From DASVWZ01 sp963715675 (GTDB lineage Bacteria; Acidobacteriota; Terriglobia; Terriglobales; Acidobacteriaceae): a DNA stretch of 64,000 bases. Below the pieces are notes generated by a model. It ran no database searches. It was not told the origin of the DNA and worked only from the letters and a program-made list of their open reading frames with translations. Positions within the stretch are counted from its first letter, which is position 1; each line of letters starts with the position of its first letter. The stretch covers positions 3,348,001 to 3,412,000 of the forward strand of contig OY970265.1 of assembly GCA_963715675.1 (NCBI GenBank), read 5' to 3'. Positions 35,392-41,982 of this stretch are shown in pieces. Made by a program: the position numbers and the translations under genes.

Positions 35392-36301
35392 GGTCGGTCT
35401 TTTCCTGCTGCCCGCTGCTGGAGGCCACGTTGGCCCATGATTGCTCAGACGCGCCGTGGATGTGAGGAGCTTGCCATGACACGCGTCGCGTCAAATTGTT
35501 GGCTAGGGCTTCTCGTCCGCCTTCGTCGAAGCGGGCCGGCAAGTCGTCCCAGCGCACGCCATGCCATGTGAAGTACTTCATATACATATGCGTCATGTGG
35601 GTGAACGGGAAATAGACGAGGAAGAACATCACCAGTGCGAAATGGCAATAGGTGGCCGCCGAGTACACTCCCGCTACGTGCCGCCAATCCACGACGTCGA
35701 CGAGGGCTGGGAGAAGGCCGCGATTGGGATTGAACAGGGCGACCAGGCCTGTGCCAAACATCGCGGCAAGCAGACAGAGATTGAAGATCGTCGTGCGAGT
35801 GGTGAAACCTTTCAGGCGGGAATTGAGAACCCGCGTGGCCAGCAGTCCGAGACCGCCTATTGCCCCGAGCGCGCATGCGGCAACGTACCCGGCAAAGGCA
35901 GCATTCGAAGAAAGCACTTTTTCGAAGACAAGACGAGCGCCGATCGCTGAGACGGCAACGGTCGTCGCGGCTAAGGCCATGTAAAGATAGAGCCCCCAGT
36001 GCAACAGCAGCGACCAGACCCACAGAGCACGGAAGTTTTTATAGACACCGCGCAGAAGGAAAACTTCCTTCAGCATGAAGATCAACCTTCCACCGCGGCC
36101 GGTCTCCCTGGACTTGGTCCACCATTCCGTCTCCTCGAAATAGGAGCCCCCATAGCGTTGCCTGTCGCGCGGCCCTTTGGGAATAGGATAAAGGTCCCAA
36201 CGAAGATGGACAGGCATGAGCATCACCTTCACCACCCGGCAGAGGTTGCCGAGCAGGAAGACCGAAATCGCCGTAATCAGCGCGAGGGGGAGCGGTGCCA
36301 T
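35384..36301 (-). CDS. DsrM/NarI-like membrane cytochrome b
   Basis: 305 aa with about six membrane helices: MAPLPLALITAISVFLLG at the start, LLLHWGLYLYMALAATTVAV, ALGAIGGLGLLATRV, FNLCLLAAMFGTGLVALF, YCHFALVMFFLVYFPFTHMT. The loop LRWDLYPIPKGP then YGGSYFEETEWW is typical of the HdrE/DsrM relatives. Histidines in LLLHWG and CHFALV or FTHMTHMY are candidate heme b ligands. Twelve nt downstream of dsrC and overlapping the DsrK-like gene, so the three genes form a DsrC-M-K unit. Confidence 0.82.
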   Translation of the reverse strand: MAPLPLALITAISVFLLGNLCRVVKVMLMPVHLRWDLYPIPKGPRDRQRYGGSYFEETEWWTKSRETGRGGRLIFMLKEVFLLRGVYKNFRALWVWSLLLHWGLYLYMALAATTVAVSAIGARLVFEKVLSSNAAFAGYVAACALGAIGGLGLLATRVLNSRLKGFTTRTTIFNLCLLAAMFGTGLVALFNPNRGLLPALVDVVDWRHVAGVYSAATYCHFALVMFFLVYFPFTHMTHMYMKYFTWHGVRWDDLPARFDEGGREALANNLTRRVSWQAPHIHGASEQSWANVASSSGQQEKTDHD

Positions 36302-36313
36302 GGCGCCTCCTGG

Positions 36314-36631
36314 CTACACGCAACCTGTCGGTTTCGGCAGGCCCGCTACTTTACATGCACCCTTGGCGGGTCCGGAAGGAAAGAGGTCAAAAATTTGCCT
36401 CAAGCTCAGCTGTGTTTCTTTACATATCCTGCGGACCATGGGTGCGACATTGTTTTCCTTGTAGTATGCGCGAATGTAGTCGATGATTTTCCAGTGGTCG
36501 GACGTTAGCGTCTGTACGCCATCTGTCGCGGCAAGCGCGCTTGCCATATCCCGATTCCAGCGGTCCGGCTCCTGTATGAAACCGTTGTCATCCACCGGTA
36601 CTTCGATTCCCTGCCAAACAAATACGTCCAT
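36314..36631 (-). CDS. dsrC: DsrC, sulfur-carrier protein with both redox cysteines
   Basis: 105-aa DsrC/TusE/RspA-family protein. The C-terminal arm has FPSGPAKGAC then KVAGLPKPTGCV: CysB at 93 and the penultimate CysA at 104, ten residues apart, as in genuine DsrC. TusE proteins lack CysB. The core includes GFIQEPDRWN and LTSDHWKIIDYIRAYY. ATG at 36631 follows GGAAGG 5 nt upstream and gives the usual DsrC length; the frame is open 30 codons further. Family knowledge: the two cysteines carry sulfur as a trisulfide that DsrMK reduces. It heads the dsrC-M-K-desulfurase set. No dsrAB in the window. Confidence 0.92.
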   Translation of the reverse strand: MDVFVWQGIEVPVDDNGFIQEPDRWNRDMASALAATDGVQTLTSDHWKIIDYIRAYYKENNVAPMVRRICKETQLSLRQIFDLFPSGPAKGACKVAGLPKPTGCV

Positions 36632-36817
36632 CTGACCTTCCCCTGAAGAAACTTGCCTCGCCGTATTCAAGGCAGGACGCATCCCAGCGTCAAACCAATG
36701 GTAAAGACGCCCAATCCTCAAAATACATACAGGAGTTACGGATATTGGTGGATTTTACGAAACAAAATAGAAGTGAAACTTCAGAATGTTTCTGGATCAT
36801 CTGGCGCTGCCGGGATA

Positions 36818-37324
36818 CTAACGAAACGCAGGTCGAGCCGCCGCGAGATCCTGGGACGCGCTATCGGGTTTAACGATGTTTCCCCACGCCAGGGCGGTCG
36901 ATAAGACCATCAAGGTTGTAGTGGCCACGTATGGCATCAGTGCATCCAGTAAGCGTTCCAAGTGAGCAACATCGGAAACGGCGGTTTTGAGCAGGAATGA
37001 ATCCGCACCTGTGACCCGGTGGCACTCCAATACTTCGGGCCGGCTTGCGGCGAGATTCATGAAGTGAATGAGGTTCTCGCCGCTAACCTTGACTGTGATG
37101 AACGCCAGAATCGGGAGCCCAGCCTTGGCCGGATCGATCTGCGCGCGATAACCCAGAATGATACCCGCCTCTTCCATCTTGTGGACTCGCTCCGTAACGG
37201 CGGGTGTCGATAATCCGACTCGCCGGCCCAGTTCGGCAAACGCGATTCGGGCATTCTGCTGTAGCTCGCCCAAAATCTTCCAGCCAATCTCATCAAACAG
37301 ATGCCCAGTTTCGTTTTCTTTCAT
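36818..37324 (-). CDS. Lrp/AsnC family transcriptional regulator
   Basis: About 168 aa. N-terminal winged helix-turn-helix (DEIGWKILGELQQNARIAFA, ELGRRVGLSTPAVTERVHKM) and a C-terminal RAM ligand-binding domain (VSGENLIHFMNLAASRPEVL, CHRVTGADSFLLK). It is divergent from the gamma-lyase gene and upstream of dsrC on the same strand. Family knowledge: Lrp-type regulators often control an adjacent divergent amino-acid gene; MdeR, which controls a methionine gamma-lyase gene in Pseudomonas, is an example. ATG at 37324 is preferred to GTG 37333. Confidence 0.88.
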   Translation of the reverse strand: MKENETGHLFDEIGWKILGELQQNARIAFAELGRRVGLSTPAVTERVHKMEEAGIILGYRAQIDPAKAGLPILAFITVKVSGENLIHFMNLAASRPEVLECHRVTGADSFLLKTAVSDVAHLERLLDALMPYVATTTLMVLSTALAWGNIVKPDSASQDLAAARPAFR

Positions 37325-37742
37325 AGGGGTCACCCAAGCGGCACGAAGCCGGTCGCACGATCGGGATGCGTCACTCCAGTGAAAAACGCTCCCGCAACAA
37401 CCGACCAGGCCAATTGTAGAGCACCTGCCGTGGACAGCTACAAGAACTTCTGCGCAACCCGCCTAACACAACTTCAAATCGCCGTTTGCGCTGCCATATC
37501 CCCGGTATCTTGCGGCGTATTCCACCCCGACGTCAACCTCCACAGTAGGGTCATGCCATCCGTGCGCAAAGGACACAGAGAGCTTCGGAACCAGCCAGGT
37601 TCGTGCCGGGGCTCGGGTCACGGGAGATTGTGCGCACTATCACTGCGCGCTGATGAGATGTGAGCGATACTGATCCGTTTCCCCAAGGTACGGGAAAGCC
37701 AGCTAAAACGCCACCACGGCCAAGCAGCCAGAAGGAAAATTC
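37325..37742. promoter_or_regulatory. Divergent lrp / gamma-lyase regulatory region
   Basis: About 420 bases without a supported gene, between two divergently transcribed genes. It should hold both promoters and an Lrp site. I saw no clear riboswitch fold or terminator. AAGGAAA before ATG 37743 is the ribosome site of the lyase. Confidence 0.5.
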
Positions 37743-38984
37743 ATGGACACGAAACACCTGGGTATTAACAGCAAACTGATTCATGCAGGACACAAGGCGG
37801 ATGCGACTGGCTCGGTCAACGTTCCTATCTACCAAACGTCTACCTTCGCTTTTCGGAATGCCGCGCATGGCGCGGCGCTTTTTGCTGGGGAGGAAGATGG
37901 CTACATCTATACGCGCATCGGGAATCCCACCATTGCCGCTCTGGAGGACAGCGTCGCCGAGTTGGAGAACGGTTGCGGTGGCATCGCCACCAGTTCCGGG
38001 ATGGGGGCCGTTTGCACGGTGTATCTGGCTTTGCTTCAGGCAGGCGCACACGTCGTCAGTACCGCCTCCGTCTACGGCCCCAGCCGGGGATTGATGGAGA
38101 AAGACTTTGCACGCTTCGGAGTCGAGTCCACCTACATCGACACCACTGATCTGGCGCAGGTTCAGCAGGCGCTGAGGCCGAACACGAAACTCGTTTATCT
38201 GGAAACCCCTGCCAACCCCACCATGCAAGTCAGCGACATCGAACAAATCTCCGAGTTGGCGCACTCTCACGGCTGCCTGGTGGTGGTCGACAACACCTTT
38301 GCCAGCCCCTACCTGCAGCGGCCACTGGAGTTGGGCGCGGACGTGGTACTTCACTCCGTGACCAAGTTCATCAACGGCCATGCGGACGTCGTAGGCGGGA
38401 TCATTGTGGCAAAGGAAGTGAACATCTACAAGCGTCTGCGTAAGGCAATGGTTAACTCGGGCTGTAACATGGATCCACACCAGGCGTTTCTGGTATTGCG
38501 CGGTTTTAAAACACTCGGAATCCGGATTGAGCGAGCCCAGCAAAGCGCGATGGAAATCGCGCGCTGGCTGGAGCGGCAACCAGAGATCAGTGCGGTCCTT
38601 TACATAGGGTTGGAATCCCACCCGCAGCATGAGCTAGCCAAGCGGCAGATGAGAGGGTTCGGTTCGATGATCAGCTTCGAACTGAAGGGCGGAATGAAAG
38701 CCGGACGTCTGCTGATGGACCACGTCCGGGTAGCCACATTGGCCGTCTCGCTTGGCGGGGTGGAGACGCTTGTCGAACACCCGGCGTCGATGACACACGC
38801 GAGCATATCACCAGCAGATCGGCGTGCAGCTGGCTACAGTGATGGGCTGGTACGGTATTCGGTCGGCATCGAAGATGTGGAGGACCTGATCGCTGACCTA
38901 CGTCAAGCTCTCAATGCCGTCGCCGAAGCGCCAGCCGCACCAGATCAAGAGAATGCCGGTTCATTAGTGAACGTCCAGTCTTAG
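37743..38984 (+). CDS. Cys/Met metabolism PLP enzyme, methionine gamma-lyase-like
   Basis: 413-aa enzyme of the gamma-family. It has YTRIGNPT, SSGMGAV, VVDNTFASPYLQRPLELGAD, the PLP lysine Lys208 in HSVTKFINGHADVVGG, and the late VSLGGVETLVEHPASMTH then SVGIEDVEDL. The closest pattern by eye is methionine gamma-lyase or cystathionine gamma-lyase. At the MGL-specific YGC site it has Tyr111-Gly-Pro113, so the substrate is open: methionine, cystathionine, homocysteine or cysteine. The Lrp neighbour favours a catabolic amino-acid role. Products could be methanethiol or sulfide, feeding the adjacent sulfur module (inference). Confidence 0.82.
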   Translation: MDTKHLGINSKLIHAGHKADATGSVNVPIYQTSTFAFRNAAHGAALFAGEEDGYIYTRIGNPTIAALEDSVAELENGCGGIATSSGMGAVCTVYLALLQAGAHVVSTASVYGPSRGLMEKDFARFGVESTYIDTTDLAQVQQALRPNTKLVYLETPANPTMQVSDIEQISELAHSHGCLVVVDNTFASPYLQRPLELGADVVLHSVTKFINGHADVVGGIIVAKEVNIYKRLRKAMVNSGCNMDPHQAFLVLRGFKTLGIRIERAQQSAMEIARWLERQPEISAVLYIGLESHPQHELAKRQMRGFGSMISFELKGGMKAGRLLMDHVRVATLAVSLGGVETLVEHPASMTHASISPADRRAAGYSDGLVRYSVGIEDVEDLIADLRQALNAVAEAPAAPDQENAGSLVNVQS

Positions 38985-39227
38985 ACCTCCGGCGATGGCC
39001 AAGCTGGGCTTTTCCGTGTGAGTTGAGACAAACTTGTCGCTTCCGCAATAGTTCCCGAGTCACGTAGGGGCTCCAACCGTCCTGGCAGAAAGACTCGTGC
39101 CACCCGTAGCTGAAATCAATTTCCGCGCCGACTTTTTCAACGGCCACAGGCGATAGTACTCAGAGCTCCAGCCGATGACTATAATGGCGGTGTTTCGCCA
39201 GATTGATCATGGCGCGGGGAGACATCG
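38985..39227. other. Intergenic region with a -10 box
   Basis: No firm gene. TATAAT at 39180-39185 lies 42 nt before the ATG at 39228 and is a probable -10; the -35 is weak. A short minus-strand frame here (38911-39147) has a protein-like stretch but no assignable family. Confidence 0.4.
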
Positions 39228-40418
39228 ATGAGAATCGTGCTAGCAGTTCTTACGGCGGCGTTGCTGGTTACAGCGGCGTCAGCTCAGACTTTTAAGATTT
39301 TTCATTCGTTCAGTTTCACGGACGGCAGCCAGCCGAACGGCGATCTGCTTCGTGACGCCGCGGGCAACTTCTATGGCACGACTGTTTTGGGAGGAAGTTC
39401 CAATCGAGGAGTCGTTTTCAAGCTGGATTCCCAGGGCAACGACACGACTCTCTACAACTTTACCGGGGGGACAGACGGAGGGTTTCCGATTGGCCGCGTG
39501 ATTCGCGACGCTGCCGGCAACTTGTACGGGGTCACGTCTCTCGGCGGCGATCCCACGTGCAGTTGCGGCACGGTGTATGAACTGAAGACGGGCGGCACGC
39601 TGACCGTACTGCACGCGTTTAAGGGAGGCACCGACGGCGCACAGAACGAGGGCCAGCCCGAGCTTGGATTGGTCGACATCGGCGGCGATTTCTACGGCTC
39701 GGCCAGTTTCGGCGGCGTCTCCGGTTGCGACGGCAACCTGGGCTGCGGAGTGGTCTATAAGGTTACCGCATCCGGCAAGGAGACGGTGTTACACCGATTC
39801 GCGGGAAAGAGCGATGGTGCATTTCCACAGGACTTGATCCGCGACCGGAAGGGTAATCTTTACGGAGCCGCGGAGAGCTACACCGACGGTGGAAGTATCT
39901 TCGAGATGACAACCAGCGGCAAGCTCACCAATCTTTATATTTTCCCCGGCGGCGCGGGTGGGACCTCGCCGCGATGGCGCCTGATCCGCCACCCGAACGG
40001 CGTCTTTTATGGGGTCACCCAGTTCGGTGGGAATACCAATAGTTGCCCGACCGGATCTGCCGGTTGCGGGGTTGTTTTCACAGTGAACGCCAAGGGAAAG
40101 GAAAGCGTCCTGCACACGTTTGGCAAGAACGCGAATGACGGCGCGGTGCCATCGGGGGGGCTGCCGGACATGGCGGGCAACCTCTATGGTGTAACCGTTT
40201 ACGGCGGAACGACGAACGGGACGTGTTCTTTCGGATGCGGGATTGTTTATCGGGCAAGCACCAGCGGTAAGTACGAGGTGCTGTATCGCTTTACCGGCGG
40301 GAACGACGGCTGGCTCCCAACTGGAAGCTTGACTCAGGATAGCGCTGGCAATCTCTATGGCGCGGTCTCGCTCGGCGGCAGCGGTGATAACGGGGTGATC
40401 TTTGAGATCATACCGTGA
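39228..40418 (+). CDS. Secreted GloVer-repeat protein
   Basis: 396 aa, signal peptide MRIVLAVLTAALLVTAASA. About eight repeats of the GloVer pattern: FSFTDGSQPNGDLLRDAAGN, FYGTTVLGGSSNRGVVFKLD, later units with paired cysteines (PTCSCGTV, GCDGNLGCGVV, CPTGSAGCGVV, CSFGCGIV) that probably form local disulfides. GGGGAG precedes the ATG. The sister protein at 24628-25833 has the same architecture but lacks the cysteine insertions. The IS5-type element sits 36 nt after its stop. Confidence 0.86.
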   Translation: MRIVLAVLTAALLVTAASAQTFKIFHSFSFTDGSQPNGDLLRDAAGNFYGTTVLGGSSNRGVVFKLDSQGNDTTLYNFTGGTDGGFPIGRVIRDAAGNLYGVTSLGGDPTCSCGTVYELKTGGTLTVLHAFKGGTDGAQNEGQPELGLVDIGGDFYGSASFGGVSGCDGNLGCGVVYKVTASGKETVLHRFAGKSDGAFPQDLIRDRKGNLYGAAESYTDGGSIFEMTTSGKLTNLYIFPGGAGGTSPRWRLIRHPNGVFYGVTQFGGNTNSCPTGSAGCGVVFTVNAKGKESVLHTFGKNANDGAVPSGGLPDMAGNLYGVTVYGGTTNGTCSFGCGIVYRASTSGKYEVLYRFTGGNDGWLPTGSLTQDSAGNLYGAVSLGGSGDNGVIFEIIP

Positions 40419-40453
40419 TTGGGTTGTACGTGGACGCGAGCAATTGAAGAGCC

Positions 40454-41711
40454 TTAGGAGCTTGTTGAAAATTTCCTTCACGTAGCGTGTGGATCATTCT
40501 AAGAAGCGCACGCTCAGACTGATTTTTGTTGTTGCTGCTTCCGATCTGCCCCCGAGGCTCGTCTGGCAACCGAAGGTCGCGTCCCTTGCTTCTTCATGCG
40601 CTCTGCGCCCGCAGTTTCGGAATACGGATCAGGTTGAAGGCCGCGCAGCTGAACACGAACAACCAATCCACCTTCGCCAGTCCGCGTAGTTTCACCTTCT
40701 TCAGGGGGCCGATCTGCTTCAGCCATCCAAACGGCTTCTCCACCAACCAGCGCTTGCTTAAACTGATCGCGTATCCCGGATGCCGGCTCGTCCGTTGGTC
40801 GATCGCGCCGTGCTGTCGGCGGGCCACGTGCGGCGTCACGCCCAACTCGCGCACCGTGCTGACGAAGTCGCGCGTGTCATAGGCTTTGTCGGCTCCGGTC
40901 GTGATCCGACCGCTTCGCTTCCGGGTCAACTCGTACAACATTAATAAAGCCGCATCGCGCTCCGCCCTGCCATCGGCCTGCGTGGTCATGGCCGCCGCGA
41001 TCAACCCGTTCCGGTTCTCCACCAAGGTGTGGCCCAGATAACTCAGCTTGGCTTCCTGCCCCGCCGACTTCTTATAGAGTCGTGCTTCCGGGTCCGTGCT
41101 CGAAGCGTGCGTCTGGTTGCTCCGTGGCTCGCCGTGAAAATCTCCTCCGCTCCCGGACCCGCCGTCGTCCTTGCGGCGAAAGCTCTTGTGTCCCGCCCAA
41201 GCTTCGATCAGCGTGCCATCCACCGTGAAGTGTTCGTCCGACATCAGCCCCGACGCCTGCTCTTTTACATGGGCGAAAAACTTCTGCGCCAGATCCTGGT
41301 TCAACAGCCGCTCGCGATTCTTGCTGAATACCGCGTGGTTCCACACCGCGTCGTCGATCTCCAAGCCCACGAACCAGCGAAACAGCAAGTTGTAGTTGAG
41401 TTGCTCCATCAACAGCCGCTCGCTGCGTACCGAATAGAACACCTGCAGCAACAGCGCTCGCAGTAACCACTCCGGCGCAATCGACGGCCGCCCCCCCTGC
41501 GCGTACAGTCCGTCGAAATCTTTCGACATCCCGGCCAAGACCACATCCACCAGCTTCCTCACCCCGCGCAGCGGATGATCGGCTGGAATCCGATCCTCTA
41601 ATGCCACATAACTGAACATCCCCGTTTGCCGTTGCTGATCGTCTCCTCGCATCCTTGCTTCTTACCACACCACCACCGAGGATGGGCAGTAGTTTTTCAA
41701 CAACCTCTTAG
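40454..41711. mobile_element. Complete IS5-type insertion sequence with TTAG target duplication
   Basis: Element 40458-41707 (1250 bp) flanked by direct TTAG at 40454-40457 and 41708-41711. Terminal inverted repeats are GAGCTTGTTGAAAA (40458-40471) and, reversed at the right end (41694-41707), GAGGTTGTTGAAAA. One intact transposase gene runs leftward inside. YTAR-type 4-bp targets are typical of the IS5 group. Intact ends, duplication and reading frame point to a recent insertion. Confidence 0.88.
40594..41652 (-). CDS. IS5 family transposase
   Basis: 352-aa DDE transposase. The N-terminal DUF772-type region covers PLRGVRKLVDVVLAGMSKDF, RPSIAPEWLLRALLLQVFYS, RLLMEQLNYNLLFRWFVGL. Catalytic core: first Asp in FTVDGTLIEAWAG, second Asp in TTGADKAYDTRDF, Glu in SKRWLVEKPFGWLKQ. 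Full length with no frameshift, so probably active. Confidence 0.9.
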   Translation of the reverse strand: MRGDDQQRQTGMFSYVALEDRIPADHPLRGVRKLVDVVLAGMSKDFDGLYAQGGRPSIAPEWLLRALLLQVFYSVRSERLLMEQLNYNLLFRWFVGLEIDDAVWNHAVFSKNRERLLNQDLAQKFFAHVKEQASGLMSDEHFTVDGTLIEAWAGHKSFRRKDDGGSGSGGDFHGEPRSNQTHASSTDPEARLYKKSAGQEAKLSYLGHTLVENRNGLIAAAMTTQADGRAERDAALLMLYELTRKRSGRITTGADKAYDTRDFVSTVRELGVTPHVARRQHGAIDQRTSRHPGYAISLSKRWLVEKPFGWLKQIGPLKKVKLRGLAKVDWLFVFSCAAFNLIRIPKLRAQSA

Positions 41712-41736
41712 GCTTGCATAGACTAATCCAAGCATT

Positions 41737-41919
41737 TTGCGCTTCGCCGTAGAGCAGTTTGCGCCGAATCCGCTCGACGGCATCGATCGCCGTGACCTCG
41801 TGAAGTTCTCGGCCTTCCTCGATGAGAAAGAACAGGCGCCCCGCAGCGTCTACAACAAATTCGAGAGCCTGATGACGTTTCTGAAGGCCAATGTCAAGTG
41901 CGCGTTGTTCAGAAACTGA
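41737..41919 (+). pseudogene. Integrase N-terminal domain fragment
   Basis: About 60 codons resembling the SAM-like core-binding domain of tyrosine recombinases: LDGIDRRDLVKFSAFLDEKE, QAPRSVYNKFESLMTFLKAN. The frame then stops; no catalytic domain follows. It lies just right of the IS5-type element and is probably a remnant of an excised or decayed integrative element. Confidence 0.55.
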
Positions 41920-41982
41920 TATTTTTGGGCAATTGAATTTATTTGCCGTTCCAGACTCGCTCCGGCGTCCTTTGTGGATGCG

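Noticed and set aside
37560..37742. Possible SAM or SAH riboswitch upstream of the lyase
   Set aside because: No conserved core motif of any SAM-class riboswitch could be aligned by eye; would need a covariance search.
27743..38984. Calling the island a dissimilatory sulfate-reduction cluster
   Set aside because: No dsrAB, aprAB, sat or dsrJOP in the window; DsrC, DsrMK and Hdr modules alone do not prove sulfate reduction.
38911..39147. Minus-strand 78-codon frame overlapping the lyase 3' end
   Set aside because: A stretch looks protein-like (DFSYGWHESF, DGWSPYVTREL), but the C-terminal part lies antisense to the lyase and no family could be named.
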